From positions 38,687 to 102,686 of the forward strand of contig NZ_JHWH01000017.1 of the NCBI RefSeq assembly GCF_000622145.1: a stretch of DNA of 64,000 nt, in the 5' to 3' direction. The stretch is from Paracoccus yeei ATCC BAA-599 (GTDB taxonomy: Bacteria; Pseudomonadota; Alphaproteobacteria; Rhodobacterales; Rhodobacteraceae). Made by a program: the position numbers and the translations under genes. Shown one piece after another: positions 53,275 through 61,875 of the stretch. Under the pieces are notes generated by a model, which was given only the letters and a program-made list of their open reading frames with translations, did no database searches and was not told the origin of the DNA. How positions within the stretch are numbered: the stretch's first letter is position 1; every line of letters begins with the position of its first letter.

Positions 53275-55635
53275 ATGCTTTCAGTCACCGCAGCACTCTT
53301 TGCTCTGATCGGGATCGCTTTGGCCGCGCTTGGCGGCTGGCTGGCCGTGCTGGGCGGAAGTCCCGCCTATCTGGTGCTGGCCATCGCGATCCTGATCGTG
53401 GCCGTCCTGCTGTTTCGCCGCAACGGCGCCGCCATCGGGTTGTTCGCGCTCACCGTCATCCTGTGGCTCGTCTGGGCGGTGTGGGAGGTCGGCTTCGACT
53501 GGTGGCAACTGGCGCCACGCGGCGGGCTGGTCGTGCTGATGGCCCTTTGGCTTTGCCTGCCGGCGGTCCGGGCCGGGCTTTCCGCGCCCTCGCTCCGGGG
53601 TGGGCGGGTTTCGGGATGGCCGGTCGGCATCGCTGCGCTGGTTTCGGTCGCGGTGGCGGGCTATGCCATGGTCCAGGACCCGCACGGCATGGACGGCGCG
53701 CTGAATGCCGAGCCGCGGACCGAGGCGCCGGCCCTGGGCAATGACGTCCCGCCCGAGGAATGGCACCAATACGGCCGCACGAATTTCGGCCAGCGCTATT
53801 CGCCCCTCGACCAGATCACGACCGCGAATGTCGCAAACCTGCGCGAGGTCTGGCGCTATCAGACGGGCGACGTGAAGCGCCCCGACGACGTGAACGAGAC
53901 GACCTATCAGGTGACGCCGCTGAAGGTCGGCGACAAGCTTTACCTCTGCACGCCCCATAACATCGCGATCGCGCTGGAGGCGAAGACGGGCAAGGAAATC
54001 TGGCGCTATGACGCGAATTCGGGAATGAACCCGGACCGCCAGCACCAGACCTGCCGCGGCGTGACCTATTGGAACATGGCGGACATGCCGGCAACGACCG
54101 CCCCGGCAACGCCCGCCGCGCCCGACGATTGCCCGACCCGCGTCTACATGCCCACCGCCGACGCGCGGCTGATCGCGCTGAACGCCGAGACGGGCGAGGT
54201 CTGCACCAGCTTCGCCAACCAGGGCGTGCTGCGGCTTGAAGCCGGGATGCCCTTCAACCCTGCGGGCTATTACTACTCGACCTCGCCGCCGGTCGCGGTG
54301 GCGGGCAAGATCATCATCGGCGGCGCGGTGAACGACAACTTCTCGATCCAGTCGCCATCGGGCGTGATCCGCGCCTTCGACATCCGCACGGGGGAACTGC
54401 TGTGGAACTGGGACAGCGGCAATCCCGACGACACCACCCCGATCGACATCGCGGCGGGCGAGACCTATACCGCCAACAGCCCCAACAGCTGGTCGGTTTT
54501 TTCCGTCGATGAACAGCGCGGGCTGGTTTACATCCCCCTTGGCAACCAGGTGCCGGACCAGCTGGGCATGGGCCGTTCCCCCGCGGTCGAGGCGCATTCC
54601 TCCTCGGTCGTGGCGCTTCGGGTCGACAGTGGGCAGCAGGCCTGGGTGTTCCAGACGGTGCATCACGACCTTTGGGACATGGACGTTCCGGCGCAGCCCG
54701 TCCTGGTCGACCTCACCGTGAACGGCGCGGTGGTGCCCGCGCTGGTCGCTCCGACGAAACAGGGCGACATCTATGTCCTGAACCGCGAGACCGGCGAACC
54801 GATCCTGCCCGTCACCGAAGAGCCGGCCCCCAAGGGCGCGATCCCCGAGGATTTCACCGCCCCGACGCAGCCGACATCGGCGCTGAGCTTCTCGCCTCCG
54901 CCCCTGCGCGAACGCGACATGTGGGGGATCACGATCTTTGACCAGTTGATGTGCCGGATCGACTTCAACCGCCTGAACTACGAGGGGCGCTATACGCCGC
55001 CCTCGCTCAAGGGGACCATCGTCTATCCGGGGAACTTCGGCACGTTCAACTGGGGCAGCATCGCCGTCGACCCGCAGCGGCAGGTGATGTTCGGGATGCC
55101 GACCTATCTGGCCTTCACCTCGCGCCTGGTGCCGCGCGCCGACATCCCGCCCAAGGGCGAGGGCGAGAAAGCCAGCGAACAGGGCCTGAACCGGAACGAA
55201 GGCGCGCCCTATGGCGTGGTCATGGGGCCGTTCCTGGGCAAGCTGAAGGTCCCCTGCCAGGCGCCGCCCTGGGGCTATGTCGCGGGCGCCGACCTGACGA
55301 CGGGCCAGATCGCCTGGAAGCACCGGAACGGCACCGTCCGCGACATGACGATGCTGCCCCTGCCCTTCAAGCTGGGCGTGCCGGGTATTGGCGGGCCGAT
55401 CATCACCGCGGGCGGCGTGGCCTTCCTGGCGGCCGCGGTCGACGATTTCATCCGGGGTTACGACCTGACCACCGGCGCGCAACTGTGGCAGGCGCGGCTG
55501 CCCGCGGGCGGCCAGGCGACGCCGATGACCTATGAACAGGAGGGGCGCCAGTTCGTGGTGATCGTGGCGGGCGGGCATGGCTCGGTCGGCACGAAACCCG
55601 GCGATTACGTCATCGCCTATGCGCTGGAGCAATGA
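53275..55635 (+). CDS. gcd: Membrane-bound PQQ-dependent glucose dehydrogenase
   Basis: A 786-residue quinoprotein. The first about 130 residues hold five membrane helices; the rest is an eight-bladed beta-propeller in the periplasm. HQTCRGVTYW and QTVHHDLWDMDVPAQPVLVD contain conserved PQQ-site residues, and WEFNDVPP-type openings are replaced here by EEWHQYGRTNFGQRYSPLDQ. It oxidises glucose (or other aldoses) to the lactone and passes electrons to ubiquinone. The start at 53275 follows AAGGGGAAG. PQQ-synthesis genes are not in the window. Confidence 0.93.
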   Translation: MLSVTAALFALIGIALAALGGWLAVLGGSPAYLVLAIAILIVAVLLFRRNGAAIGLFALTVILWLVWAVWEVGFDWWQLAPRGGLVVLMALWLCLPAVRAGLSAPSLRGGRVSGWPVGIAALVSVAVAGYAMVQDPHGMDGALNAEPRTEAPALGNDVPPEEWHQYGRTNFGQRYSPLDQITTANVANLREVWRYQTGDVKRPDDVNETTYQVTPLKVGDKLYLCTPHNIAIALEAKTGKEIWRYDANSGMNPDRQHQTCRGVTYWNMADMPATTAPATPAAPDDCPTRVYMPTADARLIALNAETGEVCTSFANQGVLRLEAGMPFNPAGYYYSTSPPVAVAGKIIIGGAVNDNFSIQSPSGVIRAFDIRTGELLWNWDSGNPDDTTPIDIAAGETYTANSPNSWSVFSVDEQRGLVYIPLGNQVPDQLGMGRSPAVEAHSSSVVALRVDSGQQAWVFQTVHHDLWDMDVPAQPVLVDLTVNGAVVPALVAPTKQGDIYVLNRETGEPILPVTEEPAPKGAIPEDFTAPTQPTSALSFSPPPLRERDMWGITIFDQLMCRIDFNRLNYEGRYTPPSLKGTIVYPGNFGTFNWGSIAVDPQRQVMFGMPTYLAFTSRLVPRADIPPKGEGEKASEQGLNRNEGAPYGVVMGPFLGKLKVPCQAPPWGYVAGADLTTGQIAWKHRNGTVRDMTMLPLPFKLGVPGIGGPIITAGGVAFLAAAVDDFIRGYDLTTGAQLWQARLPAGGQATPMTYEQEGRQFVVIVAGGHGSVGTKPGDYVIAYALEQ

Positions 55636-55717
55636 TCTCGCGGCATGAGCGCGCCCCGGCAGCTGGCTGGTGCGGGACCTTGACATCGGTCCTTCCTGCA
55701 GCGGCATCGAACGCATT

Positions 55718-55740
55718 CCGCGCGGCAATATGCCGCGCGG
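55718..55740 (+). terminator. Stem-loop after gcd
   Basis: Perfect 10-bp stem CCGCGCGGCA-ATA-TGCCGCGCGG, 82 bases after the gcd stop. No U-tract; likely a terminator or transcript barrier before the copper operon. Confidence 0.6.
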
Positions 55741-55804
55741 ATCTCAAATCCCTGGCGCGGTCAGGGCCGTGCGCCTATAGATCCGACATGCAATCGGGTT
55801 CCTG

Positions 55805-56239
55805 ATGCGACAGCTTGGCAGATCCTTTCCCTGCACCAGCCCGGCCCCTGGCCGGATGCTGGCGCTGGTCTTGGTCCTGCCCTTCGTGCTGCTCTCGCTG
55901 ATGGCGCAGGGCACGATGGTGGCGCAAGGCACGACGCCCGACAGCTTCATGGTCGTGCTGTGCGCCGATCACATGCCGGTCGAAATGGTGCTGGACGAGG
56001 ACGGCGATGTCGTTCCGGCCGATGAGTACCGCGCCCGGCAAGGCGAACCTGTCCCCAAGACGCCGAAACCGCCCTGCGATTGGTCGGTGCATGCCCAACC
56101 CATGCTGGACGCGGCCCCGGTTCCTGCTGTCGCCAGCGTGACCCTGGGCCGCCCCGCCGATCTGGTTTCGGCGCATGCGCTGGCCGTACTGCGCGCCGAG
56201 GTGCTGACCCCTGCGGCACGGGGGCCTCCTGTCGCGTGA
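55805..56239 (+). CDS. cutF: CutF-like exported copper-sensing leader protein (DUF2946-like)
   Basis: A 144-residue protein. An export signal or anchor lies at about residues 17-40 (MLALVLVLPFVLLSLMAQGT). Two Cys/His clusters follow: CADHMPVEM (about 52-60) and CDWSVHAQPM (about 90-99). The C-terminus is Pro-rich and ends LTPAARGPPVA. The layout and position, just ahead of a copper chaperone, match CutF of Rhodobacter capsulatus as I recall it, where translation and export of CutF control translation of downstream copper genes. Its stop codon lies inside the left arm of the hairpin at 56227-56284. Confidence 0.7.
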   Translation: MRQLGRSFPCTSPAPGRMLALVLVLPFVLLSLMAQGTMVAQGTTPDSFMVVLCADHMPVEMVLDEDGDVVPADEYRARQGEPVPKTPKPPCDWSVHAQPMLDAAPVPAVASVTLGRPADLVSAHALAVLRAEVLTPAARGPPVA

Positions 56240-56284
56240 ACTCCGCGCCGCCCTCAAGCGGCAAATGCAGTTCACGCGACAGGA
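56227..56284 (+). promoter_or_regulatory. Translational-coupling hairpin that buries the chaperone ribosome binding site
   Basis: A perfect 16-bp inverted repeat: left arm TCCTGTCGCGTGAACT (56227-56242), right arm AGTTCACGCGACAGGA (56269-56284), with a 26-base loop that has its own small stem GCCGC/GCGGC. The left arm holds the stop codon TGA (56237-56239) of the CutF-like gene. The right arm ends with AGGA (56281-56284), the Shine-Dalgarno six bases before the ATG at 56291. A ribosome reaching or stalling near the stop would melt the stem and expose the site. Confidence 0.85.
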
Positions 56285-56290
56285 AACCCC

Positions 56291-56797
56291 ATGAAATCCA
56301 GTATTCTGGCCGCCCCGCTTCTGGGCGCGCTTTTCCTTGGCATCCTTGGCACGGGCGCCGTTGCGGACCCCGTCACGCATCAGGGCATGACGCTTTCGGA
56401 CGCCTATATCCGGGCCATGCCGCCCAAGGCCCCCGTTGCAGGCGGCTATGTGACCATCCGCAATGACGGCCCGAACGCCGATCGTCTGATCTCGGCCCGC
56501 TCGCCGCAGGCTGGTGCGGTGCAGATTCACGAAATGACCATGAATGGCAGCGTGATGAAAATGCGCGAACTGCCCGACGGCCTGGCCATCCCCGCCGGAG
56601 AGACGGTCGCGCTGAAGCCGGGCGGCTATCACTTGATGTTCTTGCAGGTGCCCGAGCCCTTCGCCGAGGGGCAGACGGTCGATGCGACCCTGGTCTTCGA
56701 GAAGGCGGGCGCGGTCGCGCTGACCTTCGATGTTCGCGCCATGCGTCCCGCCCCCGCCGCCCACCAGGGTCACGATGCGGGGCATTCGGGCCACTGA
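56291..56797 (+). CDS. PCuA(C)-type periplasmic copper chaperone (CutG-like)
   Basis: A 168-residue chaperone. Signal peptide is MKSSILAAPLLGALFLGILG and on to about residue 25. Copper ligands follow the H(M)-x10-M-x21-HxM pattern: HEMTMNGSVMKM then GGYHLMF. A His-rich tail (HQGHDAGHSGH) resembles other PCuA(C) proteins with metal tails. It delivers Cu(I) in the periplasm, for example to cytochrome oxidase. Its ribosome binding site lies in the hairpin at 56227-56284, so its translation likely depends on the CutF-like leader. Confidence 0.92.
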   Translation: MKSSILAAPLLGALFLGILGTGAVADPVTHQGMTLSDAYIRAMPPKAPVAGGYVTIRNDGPNADRLISARSPQAGAVQIHEMTMNGSVMKMRELPDGLAIPAGETVALKPGGYHLMFLQVPEPFAEGQTVDATLVFEKAGAVALTFDVRAMRPAPAAHQGHDAGHSGH

Positions 56798-56855
56798 CGG
56801 TCCGTCCCAGCCGTTACCGGCCTGCCCCGGGCAGGCCTTGCAGATGCGAGGACAA

Positions 56856-58361
56856 ATGTCTCACTCCAGCATTTCCGCTCGCCCGGCCATGGGCCTGAGC
56901 GATCTTTACCGGGCTGTCTGGCGCTGGCATTTTTATGCCGGGCTGCTGGTCCTGCCCTTCATGATCACCCTTTCGATCACCGGCGCGCTGTATGTCTATC
57001 ACGACGAGATCGACAACTGGTTCCATGCCGACCTCAAGCGCGTGCAGGTGCAGGACAGCCAGCGGCTGGCGCCTTCGGCCCTGGCCGCTTCGGCGCTGGA
57101 TGCGGTGCCGGGCAAGGCGGTGAAATATACCGACCCCGCCGATGCGGGAGCTTCGACCGAGATCACGGTTGCCACGGAGGCGGGCAAGATGGCGGTCTAT
57201 GTGAACCCCTATGACGGGCTTGTCCTGGGCGCGATGCCGGACAGATCGACCCTGATGTGGACGGTGCGCACCCTGCACAGCTTCAAGTATTTCGGGACCT
57301 ATGCGCGCTATATCATCGAAATCGCGGCGGGCTGGTCGATCCTGCTGGTCGGCACCGGCATCTATCTGTGGTGGCCGCGCGGGCAGAGGGGCGGCGTGGT
57401 CTCGGTCCGGGGCAATCCGCAGCGGAGGGTGTTCTGGCGCGACCTGCATGCGGTGACGGGGCTCTTTGTCGGCGCCTTCATCGTCTTTCTTGCAATCACG
57501 GGAATGCCCTGGTCGGGGGTCTGGGGCGGCAAGGTCAATGAATGGGCGAATGGCAGCAATTTCGGCTATCCGGACGGGGTGCGGGTGAATGTTCCGATGT
57601 CCGGCCAGACGCTCGACCAGATCGCCAAGACCTCATGGTCGCTCGAGCAGGCGCAGATTCCCGAAAGCACGGGCCATGGCGCGCCGATCACGCTGGATGA
57701 TGCCATCGCCCGGTTCGATGCCCTGGGGCTGCATCGCGGCTATGCCGTCAGCCTGCCGCAAAAGCCCGAGGGCGTGTTCAGCGGCTCGGTCTATCCCGAC
57801 GACCTGAGCCAGCAACGCGTCGTGCATCTGGACCAGTATTCGGGCGAGGCGCTGCTGGACATGAGCTATGCCGATTACGGCCCTTTGGGCAAATGGCTGG
57901 AATGGGGCATCAACACGCACATGGGCCAGACCTTCGGCTGGCTGAACCGGGCCATCCTTCTTGCGGCCTGCGCGGCCATCGTCCTGCTGGCGGTTTCGGC
58001 GGCGGTGATGTGGTGGAAGCGCCGGCCCGCGGGTTCGCTGGGCGTGCCGCCCTTGCCCAAGGATCGAAGGGTGTTTCGCGGGCTCCTGGTCATTCTGGCA
58101 ATCGGCGGCGCGATCTTCCCGCTGGTCGGCGTCTCGCTTTTGGCGATGCTGGCGCTGGACATGATCCATGTCCGGCTGCGTTCGGGCCGCCGCGGCCCGG
58201 CGGGCGGCGCAAAAGGCGCCGCTGATCCGCTCGCAGCAGGTGATGGACCATTCCAGTCCGCAGGTGCTGCCGCAGGCGGTCACCGCCAACCCGAGGGCGG
58301 CCCTGCCGGACAAGGCATTGCCACGGCTGATCGCCAGCACCCGGCTGTGCCTGACCAATAG
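56856..58361 (+). CDS. PepSY-domain membrane protein (3' end fused to foreign DNA)
   Basis: A PepSY_TM protein: helices at about residues 20-50 (WHFYAGLLVLPFMITLSITG), 150-180, 215-240 and 365-390, with two periplasmic PepSY segments. Members often act in iron or copper reduction and uptake. About residue 440 (LALDMIHVRLRSGRRG) the family resemblance ends. The last 60 residues come from an out-of-frame reading of the dnaE2 fragment, so the natural stop was lost. An 8-bp stem (56819-56837) separates it from the chaperone gene. Probably cotranscribed with it. Confidence 0.82.
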   Translation: MSHSSISARPAMGLSDLYRAVWRWHFYAGLLVLPFMITLSITGALYVYHDEIDNWFHADLKRVQVQDSQRLAPSALAASALDAVPGKAVKYTDPADAGASTEITVATEAGKMAVYVNPYDGLVLGAMPDRSTLMWTVRTLHSFKYFGTYARYIIEIAAGWSILLVGTGIYLWWPRGQRGGVVSVRGNPQRRVFWRDLHAVTGLFVGAFIVFLAITGMPWSGVWGGKVNEWANGSNFGYPDGVRVNVPMSGQTLDQIAKTSWSLEQAQIPESTGHGAPITLDDAIARFDALGLHRGYAVSLPQKPEGVFSGSVYPDDLSQQRVVHLDQYSGEALLDMSYADYGPLGKWLEWGINTHMGQTFGWLNRAILLAACAAIVLLAVSAAVMWWKRRPAGSLGVPPLPKDRRVFRGLLVILAIGGAIFPLVGVSLLAMLALDMIHVRLRSGRRGPAGGAKGAADPLAAGDGPFQSAGAAAGGHRQPEGGPAGQGIATADRQHPAVPDQ

Positions 58362-59050
58362 GCCAATCGAATGGCTGGCGCTGCCTGGCGATGTGGCCGC
58401 CTGGTCGCGCCTGGGCTGGCTTTTGTCGCTGGGCAAGCGCCGCGCCCGGGAGGGCAGCTGCCACATCGATCGCGCCGACCTTGAGGCCGCCTGCACCGGC
58501 AGCATCCTGATCGCCCTGCTGCCGGACCCGATGGAGACGCCCCTGCGGATGGCCAGCAGATCCGGGACGACATCGCCCGGCTGGCACGGCGCTTTCCCGG
58601 ACGCTGCTTTCTGTGCGCCGCACCGGTCTATGACGGGCGCGATCAGGTGCCAGATCGACCAGCTGGCCGATCTGGCACAAGGCGCCGGCACCGCCATGGT
58701 CGCGGTCGGCGACGTGCTGGTGCATCGGGCGACGCGGCGGCCCTTGGCCGATGTGCTGACCTGCCTGCGCGAGGGCTGCACCATCGACGCCATCGACGAA
58801 CGCCGCCTGACCAATGCCACGCGCAGCCCGAAGTCCGGCTACGATCCGGCGCGGCTTTTCCATCGCTATCCGGGCCCGATCCGCCGCACGGTCGAGATCG
58901 CCGAACAATGCGCCTTCCAGCTTGACGAGTTGCGCTATCACTATCCCGACGAAGCCCTGGACGGAGAACCCGCTCAGGCGCGGCCGGCCCGGCCGGCGCG
59001 CGAGGGGCTGGATTGGCGCTATCCCTCCGGCCCGCCGCCCAGGATCGTGC
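58310..59050 (+). pseudogene. dnaE2: Fragment of error-prone DNA polymerase DnaE2, frameshifted
   Basis: The plus strand encodes LALPGDVAAWSRLGWLLSLG and KRRAREGSCHIDRADLE, then, after a frame change near 58545, RDDIARLARRFPGRCFLCAA, and after a second change near 58655 AMVAVGDVLVHRATRRPLAD and FHRYPGPIRRTVEIAEQCAF. These are consecutive parts of the DnaE2 PHP and following region. Both ends are missing: the N-terminal PHP start and all of the polymerase core. At the 5' side it is joined to the PepSY gene. Confidence 0.8.
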
Positions 59051-59510
59051 AGCAACCCGATCACCGCCACCATTGCCATTTCCGATCATCATGGGCACAG
59101 GCGCGATGTATTCGGGCGGGCTTGTCACCGTTGGACAAGGCGATGCCTGTTGGCTAGGGGTCGGAACCGTCGCCGGACCAGCCCCGAACCAAGTCGCATT
59201 GTTCCTGGTCATCGCCGCGCTGGCCAAGTTCGCGGTCGAGCGCACCCGATTCGACCGTGCGTTGCGGCTTATCGGCATGAACCCCGCGGCCGCATCGGTC
59301 GCCGGCCTGATCCACGAAGGGCGCCATGCCGTCATCAGCGATGAGCCATATCCCCTGGAGGATCTGCTGGCAGCAGCCCGGCCACTCACCGCGCAGCCAA
59401 TGGCCGAGGGGTTTCGCCGAAGGATTACATGCGGGGCTTCCTCGATCCGTTCGGGGCCGATACCGGTCGCGCGATCCTGTGGCAGGACCAAAGCGGGGCG
59501 CGGCTGGGCG
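59051..59510 (+). pseudogene. Mosaic of gene scraps, including a sugar-ABC permease-like piece
   Basis: One frame (about 59080-59310) reads GTGAMYSGGLVTVGQGDACW then FLVIAALAKFAVERTRFDRA and LRLIGMNPAAASVAGL, which looks like the helix and EAA-like loop region of RbsC-type sugar permeases. It breaks off after VAGL. Between 59310 and 59510 other frames hold short coherent runs (DEPYPLEDLLAAARPL; YMRGFLDPFGADTGRAILWQ) that I cannot place. No complete gene. Confidence 0.4.
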
Positions 59511-59983
59511 ATGGACATTACCTACATTCCGATGCCGCGGGGCTTCGTCTACCTGGCGGCCGTGATCGACTGGTGCAGCCGGCGGATGCTGGCGTGGCGC
59601 GTCTCGATCACAATGGACATCGACTTCTGCATCGAGGCCGTGGAAGACGCCATCGCCCGATACGGCACGCCTGGAATCTTCAACACCGATCAAGACAGTC
59701 GGTTCACCAGCCAGGCCTTCACCGGATTGCTCAAGGAGCACGGCATCACCATCAGCATGGATGGCAAGGGTTGCTTGCGCGACAACGTGTTCATCGAGCG
59801 GCTGTGGAAGTCGCTCAAGTACGAGGAGGTCTATCTGCATGCCTACGACAGCGCCGGCCATGCCAGAGGCGCACTGCTGCGCTACCTGGACTTCTACAAT
59901 CGGCACCGCACAGCGCACTTGATCGGCTCACGCCCGATCAGGTCTACTTCAACCAACCGCTGCCCTGTCCGAAGGCAGCTTGA
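59511..59983 (+). pseudogene. C-terminal part of an IS3-family OrfB transposase, truncated and frameshifted
   Basis: Starts abruptly at MDITYIPMPRGFVYLAAVID, the first Asp of the DDE integrase core. NTDQDSRFTS holds the second (canonical NTDQGSQFTS, so two changes) and RDNVFIERLWKSLKYEE the Glu. Near 59910 the frame shifts, and the true C-terminus SALDRLTPDQVYFNQPLPC is in another frame ending at 59983. The N-terminus and OrfA are absent. Confidence 0.85.
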
Positions 59984-60000
59984 ACCCGCAGGCGATCCAC

Positions 60001-60147
60001 TTATCGGAACCGGACTGTCTGTTCAAACGAATGGCGCCAGCTCTCAACATCGAGATCACGGGCCGCCTGCGCTACCGCAACGCCACGGTCCGCCACCAGC
60101 TTGACGGCCTCGACTTTGAACTCACGGCTGAACTTCCGTCTCGTCAT
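60001..60147 (-). pseudogene. N-terminal fragment of an IS3-family OrfA, opposite strand
   Basis: The minus strand starts MTRRKFSREFKVEAVKLVAD at 60147 and continues RGVAVAQAARDLDV, the helix-turn-helix start of IS3-family OrfA proteins. After about residue 34 the similarity stops, and a stop codon follows at 60001. Upstream, around 60160-60205, the sequence GGTTTCGTGGACACGA looks like the inner part of an IS3 left end. It faces the OrfB fragment. Confidence 0.75.
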
Positions 60148-60394
60148 ATCGGCACTCCAGCTCCTTGGTCACGATCTTATCGTCGTGTCCACGAAACCGG
60201 CAGCAGCTTACTATGCGTCATGGCGATAAGATCACACCGGGAAGCATCCAGCCTGGAGTGGGCAGGGACATGTCCTACATGCAGCACCACGACACTTGTG
60301 TCGATCCTGCCGCTGCCATCAAGGCTGACTACATCCCTTCTAAAGATGCGTTGCGCTCCTCTCATCGACCGGAATCGCCACGCAGTTCGCCGCA

Positions 60395-61129
60395 TCAATC
60401 GATCGGATGCAGTACGCGATGCAGGAAATCCTGGGTCCGGGGGTGCCTGGGTTCCGTCAGAACCGCGCGTGCCGGACCTTCCTCGACGATCACGCCGCCG
60501 TCGATGAACAGCACCCGGTCGGCCACTTCGCGGGCAAAGGCGATCTCATGCGTCACGACGACCATGGTCATGCCTTCATTCGCCAGGTCGCGCATGACGT
60601 TGAGCACATCGCCCACCAGTTCGGGATCCAGCGCCGAGGTCGGTTCGTCGAACAGGATCGCGCGCGGACGCAAAGCCAACGCACGCGCGATGGCAACGCG
60701 CTGTTGCTGACCACCCGACAGCATCTGCGGAAAGGCGTCCGCCTTGGCCGCCAGCCCGACCCGTTCCAGCAGGGCAAGGCCGCGTTCCTCGGCGGACTTG
60801 CGTGCCTCGCCCTTGACGTAGATCGACCCTTCGACCACGTTTTGCAACACGGTGCGGTGAGGAAACAGGTTGAAGCGCTGGAACACCATCGCCACGCTGT
60901 CGCGCACACGGCTGAGGTCGCGCGGGTTTTGCGTGACCAGTTGATCCTCGACCAGAAGACGCCCCTTCTGATAGCTTTCCAGCCCATTGACGCAGCGCAG
61001 CATGGTCGACTTGCCGGATCCCGACGGTCCGATGATACAGACCACCTCGCCCTTGTCGATCTTGGCTGTAATGCCCTTCAGCACCTCGAAATGGCCATAG
61101 GCCTTGTGAACGTCCTGAAACTCGATCAT
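60395..61129 (-). CDS. Polar amino acid ABC transporter ATPase (GlnQ/HisP type)
   Basis: A 244-residue ATPase. Walker A is [13 protein letters not shown], the signature is [15 protein letters not shown], and Walker B is [14 protein letters not shown]. The [15 protein letters not shown] segment is typical of PAAT ATPases. It is the last of a three-gene operon (binding protein, permease, ATPase), with 12 bases after the permease stop. It closes next to the IS remnants. Confidence 0.93.
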   Translation of the reverse strand: MIEFQDVHKAYGHFEVLKGITAKIDKGEVVCIIGPSGSGKSTMLRCVNGLESYQKGRLLVEDQLVTQNPRDLSRVRDSVAMVFQRFNLFPHRTVLQNVVEGSIYVKGEARKSAEERGLALLERVGLAAKADAFPQMLSGGQQQRVAIARALALRPRAILFDEPTSALDPELVGDVLNVMRDLANEGMTMVVVTHEIAFAREVADRVLFIDGGVIVEEGPARAVLTEPRHPRTQDFLHRVLHPID

Positions 61130-61141
61130 CTCCAGCCCTCC

Positions 61142-61801
61142 TCAATGATGCCCGGTTGACATGCGTCGTTCCATCCAGCGGTTCAGCAGCATCAACGGGC
61201 CGCACATCACCAGGTAAAGGAACGCGACCAGCGTGAAGACGGTGGTGTTCTGGAACGTGGAGGCGGCCAGCAGCTTGCCCTGCAACGACAGTTCCCCCAC
61301 CGTGATGGTCGAGGCCAGCGAGCTGTCCTTGAGCATCATCACCATGGTGTTGCCATAGGACGGCAGGATGATCTTGATCGCCTGCGGCAGGATCACGCGA
61401 CGCATCATCAGCCCATACGACATGTTCAGCGACTGCGCCGCCTCGATCTGGCCGCGGTCGAGCGCCTGGATCCCGGCGCGGAAATCCTCGGCCTGATAGG
61501 CAGAATAGGCGATGCCAAGGCCCAGGATCGCCGCTTGCACCGCAGTCAGTTCGATGCCGATCTCGGGCAGTACGAAATAGATATAGAACAGTTGCACGAT
61601 GATCGGGATCGAGCGCAGGAAGTTCACGATGGTCGCGCCCAGGCCCCGCACGACGGCGTTGCCGGACAGCCGCAGGATCGCCCAGAACAGACCAAGCGCG
61701 GTGGACAAGAGCAGCGAACCTGCGGTGACGATCAGGGTATTCTTGATGCCGACAGCGAGTATGGGCAGGAACTCGGCGGCGTTGCTGAAAAAGTTCTGCA
61801 T
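61142..61801 (-). CDS. Polar amino acid ABC transporter permease (HisM/GlnP type)
   Basis: A 219-residue permease with five helices. LGATIVNFLRSIPIIVQLFY and AYSAYQAEDFRAGIQALDRG then QIEAAQSLNMSYGLMMRRVI (the EAA loop) are PAAT signatures. A single permease gene suggests a homodimer. Operon with the binding protein upstream and the ATPase downstream. Confidence 0.93.
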   Translation of the reverse strand: MQNFFSNAAEFLPILAVGIKNTLIVTAGSLLLSTALGLFWAILRLSGNAVVRGLGATIVNFLRSIPIIVQLFYIYFVLPEIGIELTAVQAAILGLGIAYSAYQAEDFRAGIQALDRGQIEAAQSLNMSYGLMMRRVILPQAIKIILPSYGNTMVMMLKDSSLASTITVGELSLQGKLLAASTFQNTTVFTLVAFLYLVMCGPLMLLNRWMERRMSTGHH

Positions 61802-61875
61802 CTGTGTTCCTTATGGGCACGGCTCCGCCCCTCGCAGGGCGAAGCCGCCGCCTGACTGACAAGCAAAAGGATGGA

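Noticed and set aside
58168..59157. Continuous plus-strand open frame of 329 codons over the dnaE2 fragment
   Set aside because: The frame is open but only parts match DnaE2, with an out-of-frame middle, and both ends of the gene are missing; treated as a pseudogene.
59013..60104. Continuous 363-codon open frame across permease scrap and transposase
   Set aside because: It joins unrelated fragments; only the DDE core from 59511 is real homology.
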